64,000 nucleotides of DNA from Methylococcaceae bacterium. Its GTDB lineage: Bacteria > Pseudomonadota > Gammaproteobacteria > Methylococcales > Methylococcaceae. The notes below the pieces were generated by a model that did not search any database, was not told the DNA's origin, and was given only the letters and a program-made list of their open reading frames with translations. Where the stretch lies: contig CADDYU010000002.1 of assembly GCA_902810705.1 (NCBI GenBank), positions 1 to 64,000 of the forward strand. The letters are read 5' to 3'. The position numbers were made by a program, and so were the translations under genes. Positions 35,764-45,810 of this stretch are shown here, in pieces; positions within the stretch are counted from its first letter, which is position 1, and every line of letters starts with the position of its first letter.

Positions 35764-37488
35764 ATGTTCCCGCTGATTCTCACGCTGATTGCCGTCGCGA
35801 CCTTCATGGCGGCTCTCTCGGCTTGGCTGCGCCTACCTACCATTCTCGGCTATCTCGTTGGTGGAGTCATCGTGGGACCTTCCGTGAGCGGCATCGTGCA
35901 ACCCGGCGAAGCGCTGAACTTTACGGCAGAGTTGGGGATAGTGTTGCTCATGTTCATGGTGGGGTTGGAATTCTCGGTGAGTGGGTTATGGGCCACCCGG
36001 TATCGGGTACTGATGGCCGGCGGTTTGCAGAGTCTCTTGACCGGAACGGCCATCGGCGCGGTCGCTTGCGCTCTGGGCACCCCGCCGACCGCCGCCGTGC
36101 TGCTAGGCGGTGCGGGAGCCCTGTCTTCCACGGCCATTGCCGGCAAGCAACTGGCGGATCAGGGAGAACTGACGACCCGCCATGGCCATATGGCCATCGC
36201 CGTGTTGGTGTTTCAGGATATCACGACGATTCCGCTCTTGACCTTGCTGGACATTTGGAGCCGCGGTGAGCATCCCGATATGGCCAACCTGTTTGGAGCC
36301 GTCGCTCGGGTTCTGGCGCTGTTCGCCCTCGCCGTGGCATTGACCAAGCCGATCCTGCACCGCGCGCTAGCTTGGGTCACCCGCCATGGCACGGCGGAAG
36401 TGTTCCTCTTGGCGGCGTTGCTCCTGGTGGTGGGCGCAGCCTTCGCCGCTCATGCCTTGGGATTGTCATCCGCATTGGGGGCTTTCCTGACCGGAGTAGT
36501 GCTCGGCGAGGGCGATTTCAAGCACCGCATTGAGGACGATATCCGTCCCTTCCGGGACCTTTTCGTGGGCATCTTCTTCATCGCCGTTGGTTTGCAGCTC
36601 GACGCCGGTCAGATCGTCGAAATGCCCGCCCGCGTGCTGCTCTGGCTTCTGGCGCTGATTCCCTTGAAGATCCTGCGGACCTGGCCCGTACTGCGCATCG
36701 CCGGGCTAGGGCGGCTCGATGCCGCCCGCTGCGCTATAGTTCTCGGCCATGGTGGCGAGTTCGGCCTGCTGCTCATCGCATCCGCCTTGACGGCTGGCAT
36801 CGTCCCTGCCAGCCTTGGGCAGCCCGCCCTCGTCGCCGTGGCGTTGTCCATGGGCGCGGCCCCATTTCTCATCCATCGCCACGACCGGTTGGCGGCCGCA
36901 GTTTTCGGCCGTGGCGCTGCGTCCAAAGCTCCCCAGGACGAGGCGATGACCAGCATCCGGCAGAATGCCGCCCTGCAGGGCCATGTCATTATCTGTGGCG
37001 CAGGCCACTTGGGGCGATTGGTGGCACAGGCCTTGGTGCTGGCCGATATACCATATCTCCTGGTGGAATCGGATTATGAAGCCTTTCAATCGGCCCGGGC
37101 AGTGGGTCTTAACGTGCTGTTGGGCGACGCCAGCCGGCTCGCTACGCTCAAAGCCGCGGGCGTCGAGAATGCCAACATGGTCATCATCAGCTTTAACCAT
37201 CCGCAGTCTGCCGCGCGCATCGCCCGCACTCTGCGGCATGCCTATCCACATGTGGCCGTGATCGCCACCAGCCTCACCGATCAGGAGACGCGCCACCTCC
37301 TATCCGTTCCCGGCTTGCGTGTCTATTCGGAGAAGATCGCCGCAGGACTAGCGCTCGCGGAACAGGCCCTGCTGGACCGGGGTTTGTCCGCCGAGGCCAA
37401 AGACGCTCTTATTGCGGACCTGCGCCGTCAATTGCAATCCGCAACATCGAGAAAAGCGAAGGCGCAGTCCAAAAATAAAGCTTGGTAA
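35764..37488 (+). CDS. Kef-type cation:proton antiporter with TrkA-N domain (YbaL-like)
   Basis: A 574-residue monovalent cation/proton antiporter of the CPA2 family. Residues 1-380 hold about a dozen membrane helices with VGGVIVGPSVSG, LMFMVGLEFSVSGL, GALSSTAIAGKQLADQGEL and ALGLSSALGAFLTGVVLGE. Residues from about 405 form a cytoplasmic RCK/TrkA-N nucleotide-binding domain (GHVIICGAGHLGRLVAQAL, LLGDASRLATLKAAGV). The C-terminal tail is short and basic. Gene order (after trxC) suggests stress-related expression but a common transcript was not shown. YbaL or KefB/C type cannot be decided by eye. Confidence 0.9.
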   Translation: MFPLILTLIAVATFMAALSAWLRLPTILGYLVGGVIVGPSVSGIVQPGEALNFTAELGIVLLMFMVGLEFSVSGLWATRYRVLMAGGLQSLLTGTAIGAVACALGTPPTAAVLLGGAGALSSTAIAGKQLADQGELTTRHGHMAIAVLVFQDITTIPLLTLLDIWSRGEHPDMANLFGAVARVLALFALAVALTKPILHRALAWVTRHGTAEVFLLAALLLVVGAAFAAHALGLSSALGAFLTGVVLGEGDFKHRIEDDIRPFRDLFVGIFFIAVGLQLDAGQIVEMPARVLLWLLALIPLKILRTWPVLRIAGLGRLDAARCAIVLGHGGEFGLLLIASALTAGIVPASLGQPALVAVALSMGAAPFLIHRHDRLAAAVFGRGAASKAPQDEAMTSIRQNAALQGHVIICGAGHLGRLVAQALVLADIPYLLVESDYEAFQSARAVGLNVLLGDASRLATLKAAGVENANMVIISFNHPQSAARIARTLRHAYPHVAVIATSLTDQETRHLLSVPGLRVYSEKIAAGLALAEQALLDRGLSAEAKDALIADLRRQLQSATSRKAKAQSKNKAW

Positions 37489-37693
37489 GACTTTCAAAGT
37501 GGATTTCTATCCCGTGATGGGGTCGGGCGTTCATCCAGTGGAGTGAACCTTATATAAGGCAGCCTGATTTTCCGCGATCAACTCTGTCGAATGATGAGTA
37601 ATAGTCTCTTTCCATTCTCCGGGTGAATGGGCCAGAGTCTAGCCTTTTGACCTTCTTAAACCCAAGCCGGACCTGATTAGCTTTAAGGAATCA

Positions 37694-39856
37694 TTGAGAA
37701 TGACGAGTCACGAGAGTGCTGTTGAGCGCCGTATCCTGCAACCCGGACGCAATTGCTGGCGCCTTGCGGAGGCGTCGCGAGTGGCTTTCTTGATCGACGC
37801 TGCGGATTATTTTGCCGCCTTGAGATCGGCGGCGCTATGTGCTCAACGCTCGATCTTCATTCTTGGATGGGATATCGACAGCCGCACGAAAATGCTACTT
37901 GAGGATCCCGCTGACGAGTATCCCATCTATCTCGGAGCGTTTCTCAAGACCCTCGTAGAGCGTCGCGATGAGCTCGAGATTTACATCCTGAATTGGGACT
38001 TTGCCATGCTCTACGCGATTGATCGGGAGTTGCTACCGATCTATACCAACGGCTGGCAAACTCATCGGAGATTGCATTTCCATCTCGACGGGGTGCATCC
38101 TGTAGGTGCCTCGCACCATCAGAAAATTGTCGTTGTCGATGACAAAGTTGCCTTCGTGGGCGGCATGGATCTCGCTCAGGCACGCTGGGATAAATCTCTT
38201 CATGAGCCGAAAGCCCCTTACCGTTATCGTTCGAACGGGCAGCCCTATCCGCCTGTCCACGATGTTCAGGTAATGGTCGAAGGGGAAGCCGCCGCCGCGC
38301 TCGGCGAGCTCGCCCGGGAGCGTTGGCGGAAAGCCACGGGACAGACAATTAACGCCAAGGGCTCGGCTGGTGGGACTCCGTGGCCGTCTTCCGTTGTTCC
38401 CGATATTCACGATGTGGAGGTCGCTATCACCCGCACCTTGCCCCATTTCAACGGTTCGCCTGGGGTGTTTGAAATTCGTCAGCTTTATCTCGACGCGATC
38501 GCCGCGGCAAAACGCTTCATCTATTTTGAGAATCAATACCTCACGGCGTCCATCATTGGCCGGGCCATCGAGGCCCGATTGCGGGAACCTGGAGGCTCCG
38601 AGATCGTGGTCGTGTCCCGATTATCAGGAGGCGGCTGGCTCGAGGAAAACACGATGAGCGTTTTACGGGCGCGGCTCTTGCGCCGGCTGCGTGCCGCTGA
38701 CCGATACGGAAAATTTCGAATTTATTATCCGGATTGCGCCGGGCTGAGTCCCGAATGCATCAATGTGCACTCCAAACTGATGGTCATGGACGACCGGTTA
38801 GTGCAGATCGGTTCGGCCAACTTGGCCAATCGCTCCATGGGGCTCGATACCGAATGCGATCTTGCCATCGAAGGCACAGAGCTCCGCATCCGAGAAGCCA
38901 TCGCGCGGTTTCGCAGTCGGCTTTTGGGCGAGCATCTCGGCGTTGATCCCGATCGGGTCCGGGAGGAAATCCAGCAGAACGGGTCGGTGATTCGCACTAT
39001 CGAGCTCTTACGGGGAAATGAACGTACCCTCCGCCCCCTTGAAGGAGAGATTCCGCCCGAGGTGGACGCCGCCGTCCCCGAGGCTAGCGTCATTGATCCG
39101 GAAAAGCCGATTGATCCGGATCGGCTGATAGATGAGGTCTTGCCGGTAGAACATCGCTCTGCTGCCAGGAAAAGGATGATCTTGGCCTTCGCCGTGCTCG
39201 TCGGTATGGGAGCGGCCGCGGCGGCTTGGCATTGGGGGCCTTTAGCCGAGTGGTTCGGCAAGGAATCGCTGATCAATATCGCGAATCGGATGCAAGAGGC
39301 TTCCGCGACACCGGTTTGGGTGCTCGGGGCCTATCTGATCGCCGCGCTCACCGCTATGCCCATTACGCTGGTGATTTTCGTTACCGCACTCGTATTTGGC
39401 CCGGTGGCGGGTTTTATCTACGCCTTCTGTGGCGCTCTGCTCGGGGCTTCCGTGACCTTTGGGATTGGTCGCAGGATTGGGCGCGATCTCGTGCGACGGT
39501 TGGCCGGTCAGCACTTGAACGCCTTGAGTCACTGGCTGAGGCGCCAAGGTCTTCTCGCGATTATTGCGGTACGCGTCATACCGGTTGCCCCTTTCACGGT
39601 GGTCAATCTCGTCGCCGGCGCCTCTCACATCCGCTTCCGGGATTTTCTGCTCGGTACCGCGCTTGGCATGGCACCTGGCACCATCGGCATCACGCTTTTT
39701 TCGGACCGCCTCACGGCCGCCCTGCTAGAGCCGACAGCCTTCAACATGGCGCTGCTCGCTGGTGCGGTGATCATGATTGCCGCCGCCATCTTTGGCTTGC
39801 ACCGCTGGCTCCGCCGCCGCGATGCGGCGAACGAGCCCTGCTCATCCGAAGGCTAA
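37694..39856 (+). CDS. phospholipase D family protein fused to a VTT (DedA/TVP38-like) membrane domain
   Basis: A 720-residue fusion. The N-terminal half has two HKD phospholipase D motifs: HHQKIVVVDDKVAFVGGMD and VHSKLMVMDDRLVQIGSANL, together forming one catalytic site, with YFENQYLT between them. After about residue 490 come hydrophobic segments and the VTT (SNARE-associated Golgi protein) core: ALTAMPITLVIFVTALVFGPVAGF, GRRIGRDLVRRL, and AIIAVRVIPVAPFTVVNLVAGASHIRFRDFLLGT. Fusions of this kind are known in bacteria; the likely role is membrane phospholipid turnover or transport. It is followed after 16 bases by an endonuclease/exonuclease/phosphatase-family gene. Confidence 0.9.
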   Translation: MRMTSHESAVERRILQPGRNCWRLAEASRVAFLIDAADYFAALRSAALCAQRSIFILGWDIDSRTKMLLEDPADEYPIYLGAFLKTLVERRDELEIYILNWDFAMLYAIDRELLPIYTNGWQTHRRLHFHLDGVHPVGASHHQKIVVVDDKVAFVGGMDLAQARWDKSLHEPKAPYRYRSNGQPYPPVHDVQVMVEGEAAAALGELARERWRKATGQTINAKGSAGGTPWPSSVVPDIHDVEVAITRTLPHFNGSPGVFEIRQLYLDAIAAAKRFIYFENQYLTASIIGRAIEARLREPGGSEIVVVSRLSGGGWLEENTMSVLRARLLRRLRAADRYGKFRIYYPDCAGLSPECINVHSKLMVMDDRLVQIGSANLANRSMGLDTECDLAIEGTELRIREAIARFRSRLLGEHLGVDPDRVREEIQQNGSVIRTIELLRGNERTLRPLEGEIPPEVDAAVPEASVIDPEKPIDPDRLIDEVLPVEHRSAARKRMILAFAVLVGMGAAAAAWHWGPLAEWFGKESLINIANRMQEASATPVWVLGAYLIAALTAMPITLVIFVTALVFGPVAGFIYAFCGALLGASVTFGIGRRIGRDLVRRLAGQHLNALSHWLRRQGLLAIIAVRVIPVAPFTVVNLVAGASHIRFRDFLLGTALGMAPGTIGITLFSDRLTAALLEPTAFNMALLAGAVIMIAAAIFGLHRWLRRRDAANEPCSSEG

Positions 39857-39872
39857 AACCTCCGCGCTGCCA

Positions 39873-40610
39873 ATGGGCTTGGTTATTGCCACTTACAATG
39901 TCCATGATTGCATCGGACGGGATGGGCGATATGATCCGGATCGGGTCCTTACGATCATTCGGCAACTCGACGCCGATCTTATCGCCCTACAGGAGCTTCA
40001 ATGGGAGCCTGAGGTGGCCATGGACATACTGCAATATTTCGCGTCTGAGCTGCATTACCGGGCCGTTCCAGGCCCAACGCTGCTGCGCCGCAACGGTCAT
40101 TACGGTAATGCTGTTCTAACCAGGCTGCCCGTCAAGAACATTCGCCGCTGGGACCTGAGCATTCCCGGTCGCGAGCCGCGGGGCGCCATTGATCTGACCG
40201 TCGATACGCCCTGCGGCGTCCTGCGCTCGATCGCCACTCATTTGGGGCTGCTTCCAGGGGAGCGCCGCAAGCAAATGTCGCGACTTCTCGAAATATTAAC
40301 CAAGGAGGGGAGGCCGGCGGTCTTGTTCGGGGATCTGAACGAATGGTTTCTCTGGGGGAGACCGCTTCGCTGGCTGCGCACCCATTTCGGCCATGTGCCG
40401 GACCTGGCTACCTATCCTTCGATTCGTCCTCTTTTCGCGCTTGACCGGATTTGGGTCAAGCCGCGTGAACTGCTCGCCGACCTAACCGTCCATGCAACGC
40501 CTCTTGCACGCGAAACCTCGGATCATTTGCCGCTGCGCGCCGTGCTGAAATGCGCTGAGGTGCCGGATAGCCGATCCTTGTTGATTGAAGAGGTGTCCGA
40601 AGCAGTGTAA
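39873..40610 (+). CDS. endonuclease/exonuclease/phosphatase family protein
   Basis: A 245-residue metal-dependent phosphodiesterase-fold protein. Motifs in order are ATYNVHDCIG (metal-binding Asn), ALQELQWEPE (catalytic Glu), GNAVLTRLPV, GDLNEW (Asp-x-Asn) and the final SDHLPL (His). It has no signal peptide. ATG 39873 is used because family similarity begins directly there; the open frame above it lies inside the previous gene. The partnership with a PLD-VTT protein is common and suggests a role in lipid or phosphodiester hydrolysis at the membrane rather than DNA repair. Confidence 0.88.
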   Translation: MGLVIATYNVHDCIGRDGRYDPDRVLTIIRQLDADLIALQELQWEPEVAMDILQYFASELHYRAVPGPTLLRRNGHYGNAVLTRLPVKNIRRWDLSIPGREPRGAIDLTVDTPCGVLRSIATHLGLLPGERRKQMSRLLEILTKEGRPAVLFGDLNEWFLWGRPLRWLRTHFGHVPDLATYPSIRPLFALDRIWVKPRELLADLTVHATPLARETSDHLPLRAVLKCAEVPDSRSLLIEEVSEAV

Positions 40611-40901
40611 TAAATCCGCTGAGACGCGAGCGGGTTGCCAGTTCAGTGTTTGTTTCGCCTGCGCGATTCAAAATCTACGCTCGAAAATGAGTCGCCCAAG
40701 CTCGGGCAAGAGGTTTTCATCGCTTGAAGGTCATGTCAAAACAATACGCCACTCAGGGAATTGAATTGCAAAAATCGGCATGGAGATTTAAAGTTGGTCT
40801 GTTTCTGCGAGAACTAGCAACGCTTGGCGAAGTCATAGCGAAAGGTAGTTTTTGGCGTATGAGTTTTAGTACAGAGCAACTTTGTATCAGGCGAGAATGA
40901 G

Positions 40902-41378
40902 ATGGCAGAGCAGGAATGGGACCGTGAGACAGTGCAGGGTATCCTAGCGAGCTTAAAGGATAAACCGGGAGCTTTATTGCCCGTACTGCATGGCATTCAA
41001 GATACTCTTGGTTATGTGCCGCCAGGCAGTGTGCCCTTGATTGCTTCAGAACTTAACCTGTCTCGGGCCGAAGTGCATGGTGTCATCACTTTTTATCATT
41101 ATTTTCGCGACACGCCGCCGGGTGAGCAGACTATTTACGTTTGCCGAGCGGAGTCCTGCCAATCGATGGGCTCCAAAACGCTCGAACATCACATTAAGCA
41201 ACGCCTTGGCGTGGATTATCACGAGACTACCGCCGATGGGGCTTTCAGCTTGGAGCCAGTTTACTGCCTCGGGAATTGTGCGTGTTCGCCCTCGATCATG
41301 ATCGACAAGGAAGTATATGGCCGAGTAACCTCTCAACGGTTCGACGATATCATTGAAACCATCCGAGAAAGTACATGA
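40902..41378 (+). CDS. fdsG: NAD-dependent formate dehydrogenase, gamma subunit
   Basis: This NuoE-like subunit carries a [2Fe-2S] cluster that relays electrons in the soluble NAD-linked formate dehydrogenase. The 158-residue protein has an N-terminal helical domain ([17 protein letters not shown]) and a thioredoxin-like domain with the four cluster cysteines at 81, 86, 122 and 126 (CRAESC and CLGNC). It opens a cluster in the order G-B-A-C-D found in Cupriavidus and in methanotrophs. The stop overlaps the fdsB start (ATGA). Confidence 0.95.
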   Translation: MAEQEWDRETVQGILASLKDKPGALLPVLHGIQDTLGYVPPGSVPLIASELNLSRAEVHGVITFYHYFRDTPPGEQTIYVCRAESCQSMGSKTLEHHIKQRLGVDYHETTADGAFSLEPVYCLGNCACSPSIMIDKEVYGRVTSQRFDDIIETIREST

Positions 41379-42925
41379 TTAAGGTTTTTGTTCCGCGCGA
41401 TTCCAGCGCCTTGTCCCTCGGCGCCGAGGAGGTTGCGAATGCGATTCAGGTCGAGGCAGCCAAGCGGGATATTGGCATTGAATTGATCCGTAATGGTTCC
41501 CGAGGAATGTATTGGCTGGAGCCTTTGGTTGAAGTTGCGACCACTGCTGGTCGCATAGCCTATGGCCCGGTGCGAGCGCGCGAGGTGTCGTTGTTATTCG
41601 AGGCAGGATTTCTGCAAGGAGCCGCGCATCCGTTACGTTTAGGACTGACGGAAGATATCCCATATCTTAAGAATCAGGAACGCTTGACTTTCGCTCGGGT
41701 AGGTATTACCGACCCCGTCAGCTTGGACGATTATCTAACGCACGAGGGTTATCGAGGTTTGAAGCGAGCGCTGGACATGGCTCCTGCCGCCATTGTCGAC
41801 GAGGTGGCTCAATCGGGGCTCCGGGGGCGCGGCGGCGCGGCTTTTCCGACCGGCATTAAATGGCGTACCGTGCTGAATGCCGCGGCGGCTCAAAAATATG
41901 TTGTCTGTAATGCGGATGAAGGCGATTCGGGCACCTTCTCCGACCGCCTGATCATGGAAGGCGACCCCTTCGTGCTGATCGAAGGCATGACCATCGCCGG
42001 AATGGCCGTGGGGGCGACCAAAGGCTATATCTATCTGCGCGTTGAATATCCCCATGCTCATCGAGCGCTGAACGAGGCTATCGAAGCGGCTTATCGGGCG
42101 GGTTACCTCGGCAAGGACATTCTCGGCAGTGGCAGGAGTTTCGATCTAGAGGTCCGTTTGGGCGCCGGCGCTTATGTGTGCGGCGAGGAGACCTCTCTGT
42201 TGGAAAGCTTGGAAGGTAAACGCGGTTTGGTGCGCTTCAAGCCGCCACTACCGGCGATCAAGGGTTTGTTCGGTCAGCCTACCATCATCAATAACGTCAT
42301 TTCACTGGCTTCCGTACCCATTATTCTGGATAAGGGTGGGGACTACTATCGAGATTTCGGCATGGGGCGTTCCCGCGGCACATTGCCAATTCAATTGGCC
42401 GGCAATCTCAAACATCCCGGCCTAGTGGAGAAAGCTTTTGGTCTGACCTTACGGGAGCTTCTGTACGACTATGGTGGCGGCTCCGCCAGCGGCAGACCAC
42501 TTCGTGCCGTGCAGGTGGGCGGGCCTCTCGGCGCCTATCTGCCCGAATCGCAGTTCGATACGCCGATCGACTACGAGGCCTTTGCCGCGATCTGGGCGGT
42601 TCTGGGCCATGGCGGGATAGTGGCGTTCGACGATACTGTCAATATGGCGGAAATGGCGCGCTATGGTATGGAATTCTGTGCCATCGAATCCTGCGGCAAA
42701 TGTACGCCTTGCAGGATAGGTTCGACTCGAGGAGTGGAGGTGATTGACAAGATCACGAGCGGCATCGAGCGCGATAAGAATGTGAGACTCCTGCGGGATC
42801 TGAGCGATACCATGCTGAACGGATCGCTATGCGCGCTTGGCGGCATGACGCCATATCCGGTTCTTAGCGCCCTCAATCATTTTCCGGAGGATTTTGGCGT
42901 GTCCGCGACCGAGAAAGCGGCGTAA
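41375..42925 (+). CDS. fdsB: NAD-dependent formate dehydrogenase, beta subunit
   Basis: The NuoF-like subunit holds FMN, a [4Fe-4S] cluster and the NAD site, and reduces NAD+ with the electrons from formate. The 516-residue protein has an N-terminal thioredoxin-like domain, then [17 protein letters not shown] (FMN loop), [34 protein letters not shown], and the cluster motif [12 protein letters not shown] with a fourth cysteine in SLCALGG. The start overlaps fdsG by four bases. Confidence 0.96.
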   Translation: MIKVFVPRDSSALSLGAEEVANAIQVEAAKRDIGIELIRNGSRGMYWLEPLVEVATTAGRIAYGPVRAREVSLLFEAGFLQGAAHPLRLGLTEDIPYLKNQERLTFARVGITDPVSLDDYLTHEGYRGLKRALDMAPAAIVDEVAQSGLRGRGGAAFPTGIKWRTVLNAAAAQKYVVCNADEGDSGTFSDRLIMEGDPFVLIEGMTIAGMAVGATKGYIYLRVEYPHAHRALNEAIEAAYRAGYLGKDILGSGRSFDLEVRLGAGAYVCGEETSLLESLEGKRGLVRFKPPLPAIKGLFGQPTIINNVISLASVPIILDKGGDYYRDFGMGRSRGTLPIQLAGNLKHPGLVEKAFGLTLRELLYDYGGGSASGRPLRAVQVGGPLGAYLPESQFDTPIDYEAFAAIWAVLGHGGIVAFDDTVNMAEMARYGMEFCAIESCGKCTPCRIGSTRGVEVIDKITSGIERDKNVRLLRDLSDTMLNGSLCALGGMTPYPVLSALNHFPEDFGVSATEKAA

Positions 42926-42954
42926 TCTTTCTTGATGAATTGAGGAATTATCCC

Positions 42955-45801
42955 ATGGCACTACACGATTGTGATTACGGCACCCCGGCGAGTGATTCGT
43001 CGAAAAAGGTCACCCTGGAAATCGACGGCTTTAGCGTGACGGTACCTGAAGGTACTTCGGTGATGCGGGCCGCGGCGAGCATTGGCATTCAAATTCCTAA
43101 ATTATGCGCCACCGATAGTCTAGAGCCATTTGGTTCTTGCCGGTTGTGTCTGGTGCAAATTGAAGGTGGCCGTGGCCTGCCGGCTTCCTGCACTACTCCG
43201 GTCGCCGAAGGCATGAAGGTCTGCACTCAGAATGAACGGCTGGCTAACGTCCGCCGTGGCGTTATGGAACTGTACATCTCCGACCATCCGCTTGACTGCT
43301 TGACCTGTTCCGCTAACGGCGACTGTGAGCTGCAGGACATGGCGGGCGCTGTGGGCCTTCGTGAAGTGCGCTACGGCTATGAGGGTGAGAACCATCTCAA
43401 GGCCGAGAAGGACACTAGCAATCCCTATTTCGCTTTTGATCCTTCCAAGTGCATCGTTTGCTCGCGTTGTGTGCGCGCCTGCGAGGAGGTTCAGGGTACC
43501 TTCGCGTTGACTCTGGATGGACGCGGCTTCGATTCCAAAGTATCGCCAAGCCAGAACCAGAACTTCATGGATTCCGAGTGTGTCTCCTGCGGGGCCTGCG
43601 TGCAGGCTTGCCCAACCGCAACCTTAATGGAAAAGAGCGTTATCGAAAAAGGCCAGCCGGAGCACAGCATTATTACCACCTGTGCCTATTGTGGCGTGGG
43701 TTGTTCGTTCAAGGCGGAAATGAAAGGCGCCGAGGTAGTCCGCATGGTTCCCAATAAGGACGGCCACGCCAATCATGGCCATTCCTGCGTGAAGGGCCGG
43801 TTTGCCTTCGGCTACGCGATTCACAAGGACCGAATTACGACGCCAATGATCCGGAAGAGCATCCATGATCCTTGGCGGGCGGTCTCTTGGGAAGAAGCCA
43901 TTAATTACACGGCTTCTGAATTCAAACGCATTCAGGCCCAGTACGGACGTTATTCGGTGGGTGCCTTGACCTCTAGCCGCTGCACCAACGAAGAGACCTA
44001 TGTGGTGCAGAAGCTGGTGCGCGCGGCTTTCGGCAACAATAACGTGGATACTTGCGCGCGAGTGTGCCATTCGCCCACAGGCTATGGTCTTAAGCAGACC
44101 CTGGGCGAGTCGGCCGGCACTCAGACCTTCGATTCCGTCATGAAAGCCGACGTTATTATGGTGATCGGCGCCAATCCTACCGATGGACATCCGGTATTTG
44201 GTTCCATGATGAAGCGGCGTTTACGTCAAGGCGCCAAGTTGATCGTCGCTGATCCACGTGATATCGACCTGGTGAAGTCGCCGCATATTAAGGCAGACTA
44301 TCATCTGAAGTTACGTCCCGGCACGAATGTCGCTCTAGTCAATGCCCTGGCGCATGTGATTGTCACTGAAGGCCTGGCTAATGACGCCTTCGCCTTGGAG
44401 CGTTGTGAAGTGGCATCCTACGAAAAGTGGAAAGCGTTTGTAAGCCAGAATCGCAACTCGCCCGAGGCTACCGAGTCCATCACCGGGGTTCCCGCCGAAA
44501 CAATGCGTGCTGCCGCCAGGCTTTATGCCACGGGGGGTAATGCCGCCATTTACTATGGCCTTGGCGTTACCGAGCACAGTCAGGGTTCCACAACGGTCAT
44601 CGGCATCGCTAACCTCGCGATGGCAACCGGCAATATCGGCCGCGAAGGTGTGGGGGTGAATCCTCTCCGCGGCCAAAATAATGTTCAGGGTTCCTGCGAT
44701 ATGGGCTCGTTCCCGCATGAATTTCCTGGTTATCGCCATGTATCCGACTTCGAGACCCGGTCTCAATTTGAGTCGGCTTGGGGCGTAACCTTGGAATCCG
44801 AGCCGGGCCTGCGTATTCCCAATATGTTTGGAGCCGCGCTGGATGGCAGTTTCAAGGGCTTATACTGTGAGGGCGAGGATATTGCTCAATCCGATCCGGA
44901 TACCCAGCATGTCCATGCCGCTCTGCGAGCCATGGAATGCGTAGTTGTGCAGGACCTATTCTTGAATGAAACCGCCAAGTTCGCTCATGTGTTTCTGCCG
45001 GGTGCATCGTTTTTGGAAAAGAGCGGTACCTTCACCAATGCCGAGCGACGTATTTCGCCAGTGAGGCGGGTAATGACGCCCCTGGCCGGCTATGAGGACT
45101 GGGAAGTCACCCAAATGCTCTCGAACGCGCTAGGTTTTCCAATGAACTACAAGCACGCGTCCGAAATCATGGACGAAATCGCGCGGCTCGTGCCAACTTT
45201 TACCGGTGTCAGCTTCAAGAAACTCGATGAACTCGGCAGTGTGCAGTGGCCGTGCAACGAGGAAGCCCCGGATGGCACACCGACCATGCACAAGCATCAA
45301 TTCGTTCGTGGCAAGGGTAGATTCCTGCTGACGGAATATGTACCGACACAGGAACGTACAACCAGCCGCTTCCCCCTAATCTTGACTACCGGGCGCATTC
45401 TGTCCCAGTACAATGTGGGTGCGCAGACCCGCCGTACCATGAATTCGGTGTGGCATTCGGAAGATCGTCTGGAGATCCATCCTCACGACGCGGAGCAGCG
45501 CGGCATAAACGATGGGGACTGGGTCGGCATCACGAGCCGCGCCGGTGAAACCGTGCTGCGCGCTACCATTACCGAACGGGTTCAGCCGGGCGTGGTTTAC
45601 ACGACCTTCCATTTCCCGGAATCTGGCGCCAATGTCATTACCACAGATAATTCCGACTGGGCCACTAATTGTCCGGAATATAAGGTGACGGCGGTGCAAG
45701 TCACTAAAGTCAACAAGCCTTCCGAGTGGCAGCGTCAGTACCAGGAGTTTACCGACGAGCAGCTGGCGCTTCTCAAGAAGCGTACGGCCGCCGCCGGATA
45801 A
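42955..45801 (+). CDS. fdsA: NAD-dependent formate dehydrogenase, alpha (molybdopterin) subunit
   Basis: The catalytic subunit oxidises formate to CO2 at a bis-MGD molybdenum centre. The 948-residue protein carries, in order, a plant-type [2Fe-2S] site (Cys 51, 62, 65, 79), a His-Cys3 [4Fe-4S] site (HPLDCLTC...C at 111-124), two ferredoxin [4Fe-4S] sites (166-176 and 209-219), the molybdopterin-domain cluster (CAYCGVGC at 243-250, Cys 278), and Cys 371 in ARVCHSPTGYG as the molybdenum ligand in place of selenocysteine. ATG 42955 follows a GAGGAAT ribosome site; a TTG five codons earlier is less likely. Confidence 0.96.
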   Translation: MALHDCDYGTPASDSSKKVTLEIDGFSVTVPEGTSVMRAAASIGIQIPKLCATDSLEPFGSCRLCLVQIEGGRGLPASCTTPVAEGMKVCTQNERLANVRRGVMELYISDHPLDCLTCSANGDCELQDMAGAVGLREVRYGYEGENHLKAEKDTSNPYFAFDPSKCIVCSRCVRACEEVQGTFALTLDGRGFDSKVSPSQNQNFMDSECVSCGACVQACPTATLMEKSVIEKGQPEHSIITTCAYCGVGCSFKAEMKGAEVVRMVPNKDGHANHGHSCVKGRFAFGYAIHKDRITTPMIRKSIHDPWRAVSWEEAINYTASEFKRIQAQYGRYSVGALTSSRCTNEETYVVQKLVRAAFGNNNVDTCARVCHSPTGYGLKQTLGESAGTQTFDSVMKADVIMVIGANPTDGHPVFGSMMKRRLRQGAKLIVADPRDIDLVKSPHIKADYHLKLRPGTNVALVNALAHVIVTEGLANDAFALERCEVASYEKWKAFVSQNRNSPEATESITGVPAETMRAAARLYATGGNAAIYYGLGVTEHSQGSTTVIGIANLAMATGNIGREGVGVNPLRGQNNVQGSCDMGSFPHEFPGYRHVSDFETRSQFESAWGVTLESEPGLRIPNMFGAALDGSFKGLYCEGEDIAQSDPDTQHVHAALRAMECVVVQDLFLNETAKFAHVFLPGASFLEKSGTFTNAERRISPVRRVMTPLAGYEDWEVTQMLSNALGFPMNYKHASEIMDEIARLVPTFTGVSFKKLDELGSVQWPCNEEAPDGTPTMHKHQFVRGKGRFLLTEYVPTQERTTSRFPLILTTGRILSQYNVGAQTRRTMNSVWHSEDRLEIHPHDAEQRGINDGDWVGITSRAGETVLRATITERVQPGVVYTTFHFPESGANVITTDNSDWATNCPEYKVTAVQVTKVNKPSEWQRQYQEFTDEQLALLKKRTAAAG

Positions 45802-45810
45802 GGAAACAGC

